A program made the translations under genes and the position numbers. Shown here one piece after another: positions 41,672 through 50,546 of a DNA stretch of 64,000 bases; positions within the stretch are counted from its first letter, which is position 1; each line of letters begins with the position of its first letter. The notes beneath the pieces are model-generated. The model searched no databases, had not been told where the DNA came from, and was given only the letters and a program-made list of their open reading frames with translations. The DNA comes from Methanobacterium sp. (GTDB taxonomy: Archaea > Methanobacteriota > Methanobacteria > Methanobacteriales > Methanobacteriaceae). The stretch lies in NCBI GenBank assembly GCA_039666455.1, contig JAVSLW010000009.1, positions 1 to 64,000 of the forward strand, given 5' to 3'.

Positions 41672-41902
41672 CTATTCACACCAAATCACTTCTTTTTCTA
41701 CATATGGCTTCATATAAGGACTTAAGCTTTTAGGAGTAAGAAGATCAACTTTTTTACCGAATAGGTCTTCAAGAAAGAATGCTAATTCCATAAAATTGTC
41801 AAAAGTAGGTTTTTCAAACTCCACAAGTATATCAACATCACTTTCTTCATTTTGCTGTCCTTTGGCGTAAGAACCAAATATTCCTATTTTTTTTAACATC
41901 AT
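41672..41902 (-). CDS. Short MNT-type nucleotidyltransferase
   Basis: 76 residues. GIFGSYAKGQQNEESDVDILVEF carries the active-site motif, followed by LEDLFGKKVDLLTPKSL. It lacks the roughly 20 N-terminal residues present in its relatives and may be slightly truncated. No partner gene is adjacent. Antitoxin-like by family. Confidence 0.8.
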   Translation of the reverse strand: MMLKKIGIFGSYAKGQQNEESDVDILVEFEKPTFDNFMELAFFLEDLFGKKVDLLTPKSLSPYMKPYVEKEVIWCE

Positions 41903-42085
41903 ATTTGGTTTTTATCTCGTTTTTATGACTTTTAAGGAGTTTGAAAACATTCATAGAGGTGCCCGCCTATATACGCATAATTAAATCGTTCTTTAGATTT
42001 AATTTATGTTACATAATATTTATTATTTACACTTGAAAAAAATGGAAATCGAAAATAATTTAGATTCTCATGAAATATGGATTTT

Positions 42086-42185
42086 AAATAACCAGTTCGA
42101 CTGCCCAAAAAGATGCATTCAAAGAGAGGAAGGATTCTAAATAAAATTTAACCCGTTAAAATTAAAATAGAAGAAAAAAAGGATA
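42086..42185. repeat. Duplicated intergenic segment, copy 2
   Basis: Near-identical to 37392-37485, with a 6-7 nt extra piece. It lies in the 340-bp gap before the GalT/HIT-like gene. Otherwise the gap (41903-42242) holds nothing recognisable. Confidence 0.8.
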
Positions 42186-42242
42186 AATTTAAGTAATAGT
42201 AAGAAAACTATTAGTAAGAACCAGGATATTTGAGGCGATAAG

Positions 42243-43379
42243 ATGAATTCTATTTTAAAACTGGAAGATATAATAAATACCATTAAAAAAGAGGATAAAG
42301 AGTCATATAAAACTTTTAATAGCATATTTCAGGTTTCAAGTGCCACAGGTTCCATGAAAATTCCATACACCTATAAAAAAAGGGTTATGCAGTTATTTGG
42401 AAAAAGAGATGATAACGGAAATATTATAGAAACTGAAGAAGAGGTTGTTAAAAGAATAGAAAGCCAGCAAATTGTTAAAATTTACAATAAATGGACAGGG
42501 AGCGGATCGCTTTTTAACTCTTTAAGGGCAAGCCGGCCAGGAGTTAAAGATGAAGAAATAGCAAATTTGAGGGAAAAAGTCGATGAATACATTAAAGCAT
42601 CCAAAAAAGAGTGTGAATTTTGTAATCCAGAAAAATACACTCCTGAAGATGTATTTGGAAGAATTAAAGGAGAACATAGTATTACAGGATCAAATATTGC
42701 CAAATACGATGCCTGGAGCAGCGTGATATTTTTTAAAGAGCATAATCCCCTGGAATTTTCATTGGAAGAACTCTCAGATTACATAGACACTGGTTTTAAA
42801 TGGTTTAAAAGAGTCCATAATTATGATAAACAATTTAAATACCCATTTTTCCTTTGGAATTGCCTTCAAAAGGCAGGGGCTTCACAGATACATGGCCATG
42901 CCCAGATATTAATGACAGACAATATTCACTATGCAAAACCACAGTTTTTAAGAAAAGTTTTCAGACAATATATGCGGTGGACAGGGAAAAATTACTTTAA
43001 TGATCTTTACAAAGCCCATGAAAAATTGGAGTTAGCTTTAGATGGTGAAGTGAATGGTTTTGCAAGTATCACCCCTATTAAAGAAAAAGAATTTATTATT
43101 ATTACAAGAGATAGCCCTTCAAAAAATGACAGTGTAAAAGAAGCTATTTATAAGGTTTTACGGTGCTATATTGATAAATTAGGAGTTACCAGTTTTAATC
43201 TGGTGATTTCATGTCCTGCATTTGGTGAACCTACCTTCCCATACATAATACAGATTGTGGATAGGGGTAGTATTTTCAAACCAACTGCAGATATAGGTGC
43301 TATGGAACTTTATGGAAGTAGTGTGGTTTCAGATGATCCATATAATGTTATTAAGGCCGTAAATAAATATAAAACTTAA
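42243..43379 (+). CDS. GalT/HIT-superfamily nucleotidyltransferase-like protein
   Basis: 378 residues. The central GASQIHGHAQ (His217, His219) matches the HIT/GalT active-site pattern. ECEFCNPEKYTP looks like a zinc-binding Cys pair near residue 120. Relatives transfer nucleotides to sugar phosphates or hydrolyse dinucleotides. The substrate is not clear. No sugar operon surrounds it. A small membrane protein gene follows 45 nt downstream. Confidence 0.75.
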   Translation: MNSILKLEDIINTIKKEDKESYKTFNSIFQVSSATGSMKIPYTYKKRVMQLFGKRDDNGNIIETEEEVVKRIESQQIVKIYNKWTGSGSLFNSLRASRPGVKDEEIANLREKVDEYIKASKKECEFCNPEKYTPEDVFGRIKGEHSITGSNIAKYDAWSSVIFFKEHNPLEFSLEELSDYIDTGFKWFKRVHNYDKQFKYPFFLWNCLQKAGASQIHGHAQILMTDNIHYAKPQFLRKVFRQYMRWTGKNYFNDLYKAHEKLELALDGEVNGFASITPIKEKEFIIITRDSPSKNDSVKEAIYKVLRCYIDKLGVTSFNLVISCPAFGEPTFPYIIQIVDRGSIFKPTADIGAMELYGSSVVSDDPYNVIKAVNKYKT

Positions 43380-43424
43380 AATTTATTGTTGAAAGTGAAA
43401 AAGAAAAAAAGAAAGATTTATCAA

Positions 43425-43736
43425 ATGATTCAAAATAAACTTTCAAATAAAGCACTGGCTGCACTTGGTTATTCTCCTAATGAATCCCTACAATCTCTCC
43501 TTAATGAAGAAAGAACTTTGTTATGGAAGCTTGTGGACGTAGAAAGAATTATTGCACTCCTCACAGTTGTTTTTGGAGTAATGATAGCAATTGCCTGGGA
43601 TGCAGTAATTGTTGCAACATTTATAATCGGAGATCAGTCAGGGAAACTCAATTTACTGTTTATATATGCAATTATACTAACTATCGTTGGATTTTCAATG
43701 GGTTATGCAGTAGGGAAAATAGCCGGCGTAGAATAA
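43425..43736 (+). CDS. Small membrane protein with two TM helices
   Basis: 103 residues from the ATG at 43425. A TTG 13 codons upstream would add only a lysine-rich start. A soluble N-terminus (about 1-40) includes ALGYSPNESLQSLLNEE. Two hydrophobic helices follow (about 43-68 and 77-98). Function unknown. It is probably cotranscribed with the GalT/HIT-like gene. Confidence 0.6.
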   Translation: MIQNKLSNKALAALGYSPNESLQSLLNEERTLLWKLVDVERIIALLTVVFGVMIAIAWDAVIVATFIIGDQSGKLNLLFIYAIILTIVGFSMGYAVGKIAGVE

Positions 43737-43742
43737 CTCAAA

Positions 43743-44423
43743 TTATCTATTTTTAAGTTTTTTCTGGATTTTTTCACTTTTTAGCTCTCGTAGAGCATCT
43801 TTTGCAATCCATTTAGCACTTTTAGAATCAATTTTTTTGATTTCTTCTGCAACTTCAATGGTTTTATTATTTAAATTAATATTTCGTTTTCCAATTTGCC
43901 TTAAAGCCGAATTTACAGCTTTTTTTACAAAATTTCTTTCATCATGAGCTTCCCTAATAATTATGGCAAAAAATTCTTCAAATTTAGAATCATCAGCTTT
44001 TTTATCATGAACTGCTAAAGTTGCTATTAATGTGAAAGCAGCTCTTTTAACAAATTCTTCACCCCGTTTGCTCCATTCATAAACTTTTTGATATGCAAAG
44101 GGAGTTTTACGGAATAAATTCATACAGCACTGGTCACAAACATCCCATGAATCAAATTCAATAACCCATTTTTCCATTTGGTCCTCACAAACCAATTTAG
44201 GATCTTCAATCATGCTGGCCATTATTCTAGTTTCATTATATCCATATCTCCAAAGTTTTTCTGCAAGTTCATGATTTTTGCCTGCTTTTTTAGCTATGCT
44301 CCGTAATTCAGGTATTCTTATCCCATAAACTTTCTCGGGATTGATTCCAAACCGAGCCATTCCTTTTACATCTTCTGGGCGGGATAATGATTCTAATTCT
44401 CGAATGATCTGTTCAAATTCCAT
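43743..44423 (-). CDS. AlkD-like DNA alkylation repair protein
   Basis: 226 residues built of HEAT-like helical repeats. Family landmarks are KVYGIRIPELRSIAKKAG, WRYGYNETRIMASMI, the conserved FDSWDVCDQCCMNLF segment, and KWIAKDALREL near the C-terminus. AlkD proteins excise or recognise alkylated bases. The Trp-Asp pair in SWDVCD is present. It is encoded 4 nt downstream of the helical-repeat protein on the same strand. Confidence 0.9.
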   Translation of the reverse strand: MEFEQIIRELESLSRPEDVKGMARFGINPEKVYGIRIPELRSIAKKAGKNHELAEKLWRYGYNETRIMASMIEDPKLVCEDQMEKWVIEFDSWDVCDQCCMNLFRKTPFAYQKVYEWSKRGEEFVKRAAFTLIATLAVHDKKADDSKFEEFFAIIIREAHDERNFVKKAVNSALRQIGKRNINLNNKTIEVAEEIKKIDSKSAKWIAKDALRELKSEKIQKKLKNR

Positions 44424-44427
44424 ATTA

Positions 44428-45438
44428 TCATCTATAAAAACCTTTTAATACTCGCATTGCATTTAAAGTAATCCATTTACTTGGCTTTCCTTTTCTTTCA
44501 ATGCTTGTTTGAAATCGCCCATTGAAAGTATTTTCTAATATCCATTTACCTTCCTTATTTTGCTTGGAAATCATTATATCCATGGTTTCATGCATCCTCT
44601 CATCGTTATAACCTAATTTAGTCAATAATCCTAAAACTTCCAGCGCGTCGATGTTCCACATCAATGGAAAGCCAAATTTTAGCCATTTAAATTGACCTTT
44701 AACAGGAGATTGGTTTCTTTTGTAAATATGGTGATTAAGCATGTGTTCAGCGCCTTTAGTTATATAACCTTCCATTTCTGGTGTTCTTTGGTTTTTTGGT
44801 ATCTCGGCGAATAATTTAAGGGATTTTACAATGATACTATGGCATGTACGCTCTCCCCAGCATCTTCTCCACATTTTATACCTCCATCCATTGGGCTCTT
44901 TTACTGGCTTATCATCAAATCGCTGATGCTTTATGAGCCATTTTATTGCTTTTTGGACTCTTTCATCCTTCAAATATCCAAATCGGATGAAACTCCAGAC
45001 CATGTTAGCTGTAAGACATGGTAAAACTCGTTCATGGTCACCAGCACCTTCTTTATTAATTATATATGAAAATGCACCGCTTTCAGGATCCTGAGAGTTT
45101 TTAAACATGAATTCACATGCTTTTTTAATTCTTTCATCATTACCATCTGCACCAAGTTCAGCAAGGATTATTAACTGCCAGGAAGTTCCTTTATATTTAC
45201 CTCTTAAATAAAAGTTCTCAGGAATGCCCCAGTAGCCCCCAATTTCCTGTTTAGCCAGTAATTTAGGAACAACTCCTATTTTCATTATACTTTCTCTGGC
45301 TTGAATTATTTCTGGATCATTTTCAGGCCTTTCCATAATATCTTTGAGAGTGAAATATCTAACTGAAGGATTATTTTCTTCTAAGAGCCATTCAGTAGGA
45401 TCAACATTTAAAAAGGATTTCCATTTGAGCATTACCAA
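44428..45438 (-). CDS. Alpha/alpha-toroid (terpene-cyclase-like) protein
   Basis: 336 residues of helical repeats, with many Trp and Gly-Trp segments: QEIGGYWGIPENFY, KGTSWQLIILAELG, LTANMVWSFIRFGY, WRRCWGERTCHS. This fits the prenyltransferase/squalene-cyclase-like toroid family. Catalytic DXDD of cyclases is not seen, so the enzymatic role is uncertain. It forms an operon with the AlkD-like gene. Confidence 0.7.
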   Translation of the reverse strand: MVMLKWKSFLNVDPTEWLLEENNPSVRYFTLKDIMERPENDPEIIQARESIMKIGVVPKLLAKQEIGGYWGIPENFYLRGKYKGTSWQLIILAELGADGNDERIKKACEFMFKNSQDPESGAFSYIINKEGAGDHERVLPCLTANMVWSFIRFGYLKDERVQKAIKWLIKHQRFDDKPVKEPNGWRYKMWRRCWGERTCHSIIVKSLKLFAEIPKNQRTPEMEGYITKGAEHMLNHHIYKRNQSPVKGQFKWLKFGFPLMWNIDALEVLGLLTKLGYNDERMHETMDIMISKQNKEGKWILENTFNGRFQTSIERKGKPSKWITLNAMRVLKGFYR

Positions 45439-45471
45439 AGCTCCCGATTAATATATTAAAAAATAATAAGA

Positions 45472-45858
45472 TTATGGTGTTTTCACCTTGTTTTGAGCCA
45501 TATATCCCATCCCCACGGTTATAACTGGAATCATTACATATGTAAGACCAATATCCATCATATAATCTACAAAACTCATCTGCATAGGGCTTGCCGGCAT
45601 GAACATGGTTAGATCTATAGCTATATTAATTATAAACCATGCAAAACCAATTATCATACCTTCTTTAACAAAATTAACCTCCATATTCTTTAAATAATAA
45701 TAGGCCAGCATTACCACAATTATTGTAAGAGTTAGAGGCATTATAGATTCAAATAAAGGCCTCATATAAACTCTCAAAGGAAATATTGCAAAAGCAACTA
45801 AAAAAGGTATTAACCACACTAAAAATCCGAATAGAATTATCTTCAAATTTTTGTTCAT
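45472..45858 (-). CDS. Four-helix membrane protein
   Basis: 128 residues with four hydrophobic segments (about 7-28, 38-57, 67-85, 98-120). A Met-rich loop (MPASPMQMSF) precedes the last one. Similar small proteins are common in methanogens and have no known role. It lies 33 nt upstream of the toroid protein on the same strand and may be cotranscribed. Confidence 0.7.
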   Translation of the reverse strand: MNKNLKIILFGFLVWLIPFLVAFAIFPLRVYMRPLFESIMPLTLTIIVVMLAYYYLKNMEVNFVKEGMIIGFAWFIINIAIDLTMFMPASPMQMSFVDYMMDIGLTYVMIPVITVGMGYMAQNKVKTP

Positions 45859-45872
45859 AAAATCACCTTCTT

Positions 45873-46157
45873 TTATTTTACAGGTTGTCTTATGATGGTT
45901 TTAAGTCTTTCTGGCTTTGTTCTGCGCATATCACTTATGTACATTCGTGATGTCTCTTGCAAGGCTTGCTGCCATCGAATTCATAGCCTTTTCCTTCAAT
46001 GAAAGCATGTATCTCCTCTACTTAGATCCTTCCTCAGAATATGGACCAATATACATTATTTGAGCTGATAATCCTTCATGCAGGCTTTCAAATCTTATTT
46101 TAGAAAGAGCTGCAGGATTCTTCTTTGTTTCCACTTCTTCAATTGCCTGAAAGACGT
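45873..46157 (-). pseudogene. Decayed GyrI-like small-molecule-binding domain gene
   Basis: The minus strand reads EEVETKKNPAALSKIRFESL, then AQIMYIGPYSEEG, then in another frame EEIHAFIEGKGYEFDGSK, then in yet another IYISDMRRTKPERLKTIIRQ and a stop. This order matches the C-terminal half of GyrI-like proteins, including the conserved SDxRRTxPEKLKT end. At least two frameshifts and a missing N-terminus show it is dead. Confidence 0.7.
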
Positions 46158-46180
46158 TTCAGCCACTTAAAACTTTGAAA

Positions 46181-46356
46181 GTAAAGTTTATATAACTCGT
46201 TTCCACCCTTAAAACATTCATGGGATCACCTTTGGTTGCTAAATACACAATATGTGATCCCATCATATAAGTAAAGTTTATTAACTCGTTTCCACCATTA
46301 AAACATTCATGGAATCATATTAGGTTGTTAAATACACAATATGTGATCCCATCATG
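46181..46356. repeat. Two tandem 90-bp repeats containing an inverted repeat
   Basis: Copies start with GTAAAGTTTAT at 46181 and 46271. Each holds CGTTTCCACC, AAAACATTCATGG and AAATACACAATATGTGATCC. In copy 1 TGGGATCAC (46221-46229) and GTGATCCCA (46254-46262) form a perfect 9-bp inverted repeat. In copy 2 the left arm has decayed. The pair lies upstream of the GH130 genes. Confidence 0.8.
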
Positions 46357-46474
46357 TTATAGGATTTCTACAAAGCCTTAAAAATCTCAAATAGAATAAA
46401 ATGAAAAAATTTCTTAGGCATGAATAAATTAGAAACTTCCAAAAAATTCTAAGTAAACTAAAAAAGGTGGAAAA

Positions 46475-47518
46475 ATGGTTGAAAAAATTTGTCCTACATT
46501 AACTAAACTTCCTGAAGGTCCGATAATTTCTCCCCAAGCTAAAAATGGATGGGAGGCATGGCAAACTTTCAATCCAGGAGTAATTTTACTTGAAAATAGA
46601 GTTCATTTCCTTTATCGAGCTATTGGAGAAGACGCTATCTCCAGGTTAGGATATGCTGTTTCTAGCGATGGATTTAAAATAGATGAAAGATTACCATACA
46701 CAGTTTATGAGCATTCTCCAACAGATACTTTTTCCTATAATTTCTTTTCTTTTACCTCGGGAGGTAGTTTTGGTGGATGTGAAGATCCTCGTCCTGTAAG
46801 AGTAAATAATGAAGAAACTATTTATATGACCTACACTGCCTTTTGTGATCAGGGATTAAGGATAGCCTTGACTTCAATAAAAGTTGAGGATTTTTTAAAT
46901 AAAAAATGGCGGTGGAAAAAGCCAGTGTACATTTCTCCACCGGGCCAGGTGCACAAAAACTGGGTAATATTTCCAGAAAAGATTAATGGAAGTTATGCTA
47001 TCTTACATTCTCTTAATCCTCAAATATCAATAGATTTTTTTGATGATCTAGAATTTGATGGTAAAACATATATTAACAGCGTCCATGACCCCGAACCTAA
47101 AGGAAGTCATTGGAACTGGGAAAGCCGGATTAGAGGGACAGGAACTCCACCTATAAAAACTCAGGATGGATGGCTAATAATTTATCACGGAGAAGATCGG
47201 CGTGACCCCGGTAAATATAAAGTTGGAGCCATGCTTTTGGATCTTGAAGAACCAACCAGAGTTTTGCACTGTACTAAAAAACCAATTTTAGAGGCAGATA
47301 AGTTATATGAAAACATAGGCTTTAAACCAGGAGTCGTATATGCCACAGGAGCAGTAGTAAAAGATGATACCTTACTGATTTACTATGGCGGTGCTGATAG
47401 TTCTGTCTGCGTTGCATATTCTGATCTGGAAAAGTTTTTAACAACCCTGAAAGAGGATATTAAACCAGAATTAAAAGCCCAACCCCTAAAGAAAAAGGAG
47501 GATAAAAATGATAATTAA
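46475..47518 (+). CDS. GH130-family glycoside phosphorylase/hydrolase
   Basis: 347 residues with a single five-bladed beta-propeller of family GH130. Landmarks are TFNPGVILLENRVHFLYRA, GGCEDPRPVRV with the catalytic Asp at about 104, IFPEKINGSYAILH, WLIIYHGEDRR, and YYGGADSSVCVAY. Family members phosphorolyse beta-mannosides such as mannobiose. An AGGTGG Shine-Dalgarno precedes the ATG. It overlaps the next gene by 11 nt. Confidence 0.9.
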   Translation: MVEKICPTLTKLPEGPIISPQAKNGWEAWQTFNPGVILLENRVHFLYRAIGEDAISRLGYAVSSDGFKIDERLPYTVYEHSPTDTFSYNFFSFTSGGSFGGCEDPRPVRVNNEETIYMTYTAFCDQGLRIALTSIKVEDFLNKKWRWKKPVYISPPGQVHKNWVIFPEKINGSYAILHSLNPQISIDFFDDLEFDGKTYINSVHDPEPKGSHWNWESRIRGTGTPPIKTQDGWLIIYHGEDRRDPGKYKVGAMLLDLEEPTRVLHCTKKPILEADKLYENIGFKPGVVYATGAVVKDDTLLIYYGGADSSVCVAYSDLEKFLTTLKEDIKPELKAQPLKKKEDKNDN

Positions 47519-49421
47519 ACGAGCAGAAGAAAATCCAATCCTAAAACCCATCAGCTCCCATTCATGGGAAGCTAATGGTACGTTTAATGGCTGTCCTGTT
47601 CAAAAGGACGACAAAACTTATCTTTTGTATCGAACATTTTCACTGCTTCATTATCACTCTGGTGCTCGAGCCAACATAATTACTTCTGACATTGGTATAG
47701 CTTCAAGCAAAGATGGAATTCATTTTGAAAACCGGCGCCGATTCATTGTGCCTGAACATGACTGGGAGAAATTTGGGTGTGAAGACCCCAGAGTAACAAA
47801 ACTTGGTGATAAATATTACATTTTTTATACAGCTTTATCCAAGTATCCATTCCAGGCTGAAGGTATTAAAGTGGGTTTGGCTATAAGTAAAGATTTAAAA
47901 ACAATCGATGAAAAACATCTAATTACGCCGTTTAATGCCAAAGCCATGGCTCTTTTTCCAGAGAAAATAAAAGGAAAAATCTGGGCGGTCCTTACCCCTC
48001 ATACTGATAAACCACCAGCAAAGATATGTCTGGCATCTTTTGACAAGCACGAAGAAATCTGGTCTAAAACTTACTGGCAGGAATGGTATAAAGTCTTTGA
48101 AAAATACTCTTTACCTCTCCAACGCAGACCACAGGATCATATCGAAGTTGGAGCTCCACCATTAAAGACAGAATATGGCTGGTTATTATTGTACTGCTAT
48201 ATTCGTGATTATTTTTCCCACAAAAAACTTTTTGGAGTAGAAGCGGTTTTACTTGATCTTGAAAATCCATTAAAAATTATTGCTAAAATTGATGCCCCTC
48301 TTTTAGTTCCTGAAGAATACTATGAGAAAATAGGTCTTGTCCCAAATGTCATTTTTCCATCAGGTGCAATGATTAAAGGAGACTGGATCTACCTTTATTA
48401 TGGAGCTACTGATACTACCTGCTGTCTTGCTTACATAAAGCTTCCTAATTTATTGAAAGAAATGTTGGAAGAAGATGTAAGAAAAATAAAACTTGTGCGA
48501 GCCAAAGAAAATCCAATTATTACTCCAAAAAAACATCCATGGGAGAGCAAAGCCACTTTTAATCCAGGAGCTTTATATCTTAAAGAAAAAGTTCATATTG
48601 TATATAGAGCTCTTTCTGCAGATTATACTTCAGTTTTTGGTTATGCTACAACTAAAGATGGTATTCACATTGATTATCGCTCGCCTCAACCTATCTATAT
48701 TCCCCGTGAGCCATTTGAACAAAAACTTCAACCTGGTGTCGGTTCTGGTTGTGAAGACCCTCGACTTACTCAAATTGACAATAAGATCTATATGTGCTAC
48801 ACTGCCTTTGATGGGCGTTTGCCTCGGGTGGCTTTAACCTGGATCTTAGTAGAGGACTTTCTCAAACAAAAGTGGAATTGGGCAAGACCGGTCATTATTT
48901 CTCCACCTAATGTAAACGATAAAAATGCTTTTATTTTCCCAGAAAAGGTCGATGGAAAATACATGATTATTCATCGAGTTGGCAATGACCTTGACTATTC
49001 TTTTTGTGATACTTTAGATTTTAAAGATGGAATATGGCTTGAAGAAAATCGTTGGATATATAAAAGGAAAGGATGGTGGGACAACAAAAAAGTGGGAGCC
49101 GCTGCTCCACCTGTAAAAACAGAAAAAGGATGGATTATGCTCTATCACGGTGTTTCAGAAGAATGTGTATACAGGGTGGGAGCAGTGCTTTTGGATCTTA
49201 AAGATCCGACCAATATCCTCTGTCGCACCTGGGATCCTATCTTTGAACCAGAAACTCTTTATGAAAAAGAAGGATTGGTTTCAAATGTGGTTTTTCCCTG
49301 TGGTAATGTGGTTTTGGGTAATAAGCTTTTTGTCTATTATGGAGGAGGTGATAGGGTAGTAGGGGTGGCGACAATTAAGATCGATGAACTTTTCAGTGTT
49401 TTAAAGATGTCTAGATGTTAA
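47508..49421 (+). CDS. Tandem double GH130-domain protein
   Basis: 637 residues made of two complete GH130 propellers. Domain 1 (about 1-320) has GCEDPRVTKLG (Asp93), LFPEKIKGKIW and YYGATDTTCCLAY. Domain 2 (about 325-637) has TFNPGALYLKEKVHIVYRA, GCEDPRLTQI (about Asp416), IFPEKVDGKYMIIHR and YYGGGDRVVG. Both keep the CEDPR acid. With the upstream gene this gives three GH130 modules in a row. Beta-mannoside turnover is the likely theme, supported by the phosphomannose-isomerase-type cupin downstream. Confidence 0.9.
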   Translation: MIIKRAEENPILKPISSHSWEANGTFNGCPVQKDDKTYLLYRTFSLLHYHSGARANIITSDIGIASSKDGIHFENRRRFIVPEHDWEKFGCEDPRVTKLGDKYYIFYTALSKYPFQAEGIKVGLAISKDLKTIDEKHLITPFNAKAMALFPEKIKGKIWAVLTPHTDKPPAKICLASFDKHEEIWSKTYWQEWYKVFEKYSLPLQRRPQDHIEVGAPPLKTEYGWLLLYCYIRDYFSHKKLFGVEAVLLDLENPLKIIAKIDAPLLVPEEYYEKIGLVPNVIFPSGAMIKGDWIYLYYGATDTTCCLAYIKLPNLLKEMLEEDVRKIKLVRAKENPIITPKKHPWESKATFNPGALYLKEKVHIVYRALSADYTSVFGYATTKDGIHIDYRSPQPIYIPREPFEQKLQPGVGSGCEDPRLTQIDNKIYMCYTAFDGRLPRVALTWILVEDFLKQKWNWARPVIISPPNVNDKNAFIFPEKVDGKYMIIHRVGNDLDYSFCDTLDFKDGIWLEENRWIYKRKGWWDNKKVGAAAPPVKTEKGWIMLYHGVSEECVYRVGAVLLDLKDPTNILCRTWDPIFEPETLYEKEGLVSNVVFPCGNVVLGNKLFVYYGGGDRVVGVATIKIDELFSVLKMSRC

Positions 49422-49485
49422 ACCTCAGTTATTTATCATATTACACCTAACATGAATAAATTAAAAAGCAAAAAAAGAGATCTGG

Positions 49486-49830
49486 ATGAAACTGAAAGTT
49501 TATAGGCCGTGGGGAAGTTATACTATCCTTGGTGGGGGCGAAGATTACAAAATTAAAAAGATTTTTGTAAAACCCCAAGCAAAATTGTCTTTACAACTTC
49601 ATAAAAAAAGGTCAGAACACTGGATAGTAGTAAAAGGCAGGGCTAAAGTTAGGATAGGAAATAGAGAATATATTCTTAAAAAAGGCGAAAGTACTTTTGT
49701 TCCCAAAGACACAAAGCATCGATTGGAAAACCCAACAAAAAAAATTTTAGAAATAATTGAAGTTCAACAAGGAGAATATCTTGAAGAGGACGATATAATA
49801 AGATTTGAGGATGATTACGGCAGAGTATAG
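49486..49830 (+). CDS. Cupin of the type II phosphomannose-isomerase family
   Basis: 114 residues. YRPWGSYTIL at the start, then KPQAKLSLQLHKKRSEHWIV, GRAKVRIGNREY and FVPKDTKHRLENP supply the cupin metal-binding His/Glu residues. It matches the isomerase domain of bifunctional mannose-1-phosphate guanylyltransferase/mannose-6-phosphate isomerase without the transferase part. It follows the GH130 genes by 64 nt and probably handles mannose phosphate. Confidence 0.87.
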   Translation: MKLKVYRPWGSYTILGGGEDYKIKKIFVKPQAKLSLQLHKKRSEHWIVVKGRAKVRIGNREYILKKGESTFVPKDTKHRLENPTKKILEIIEVQQGEYLEEDDIIRFEDDYGRV

Positions 49831-49959
49831 GTTTAAATCTCCTCAAGATTTATTCAATCACTTACTATTGCCATAAAAACTCAAAAATCAAGTTTATTAA
49901 ATCGATTCTAAAAATCCATACCAAAAGAAATAATTACAATTTAATAAAAAAATTAAATT

Positions 49960-50526
49960 ATGAACACAAAAAGAAAAGTTGTCTGGGCTATTACAGGATC
50001 AGGAGATAGAATAACAGAAACTACAAAAATAATGAAACAGATCAATGAAAAGTACGGGGATGAATTTGACATAAGAGTCTACATCTCAAAGGCTGGTGAT
50101 CAGGTTTTAAAATACTACGGCCTATTTAAAGAGATTGAATTAGATTTTGACAGAACATGGGTTGAAGTTAACTCTAATGCACCATTTTTAGCGGGACAAA
50201 TACAGTTAGGGCAGTTTGATTTCATGTTAATTGCACCGGCAACATCCAATACTGTTGCCAAGATTTCACTGCGAATTGCTGATTCATTGATTCCAAATGC
50301 AGCCATTATGGGCCAAAAGGTAGGCCTACCAATTTATATAATGCCCTCTGATGTTGAAGAAGGAACTGTAATTACAGAATTGCCTGATGGAAGCGATCTT
50401 AAATTAATAATAAGAAAAGAAGACGTTGAACATGTTGAAAAACTTGCTAAAATGGGTGTTAATATATTAAAAACTCCCGAAGAAATTAAAGATGTCTTTA
50501 AAAAACATTCGAATCAAGGATACTGA
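49960..50526 (+). CDS. Archaeoflavoprotein (AfpA-like)
   Basis: 188 residues of the HFCD flavoprotein fold, which binds FMN. WAITGSGDRITETTKIM at the start, then FDFMLIAPATSNTVAKISLRIADSLIPNA, the FMN-binding segment, and LPIYIMPSDVEEG. It is closest to archaeoflavoproteins of methanogens and Archaeoglobus, which accept electrons from ferredoxin. Dihydromethanopterin reductases are related, so that role cannot be excluded. Confidence 0.82.
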   Translation: MNTKRKVVWAITGSGDRITETTKIMKQINEKYGDEFDIRVYISKAGDQVLKYYGLFKEIELDFDRTWVEVNSNAPFLAGQIQLGQFDFMLIAPATSNTVAKISLRIADSLIPNAAIMGQKVGLPIYIMPSDVEEGTVITELPDGSDLKLIIRKEDVEHVEKLAKMGVNILKTPEEIKDVFKKHSNQGY

Positions 50527-50546
50527 GGAAAAAAAAGTAAATTTTT

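Noticed and set aside
44428..45438. Annotation as a nitrogen-fixation (NifH-like) protein or a true terpene cyclase
   Set aside because: There is no P-loop or iron-sulfur motif for NifH and no DXDD cyclase acid. Only the helical toroid pattern is supported.
46181..46356. An insertion sequence with terminal inverted repeats
   Set aside because: The inverted repeat is internal to each 90-bp unit and no transposase is encoded between or near the copies.
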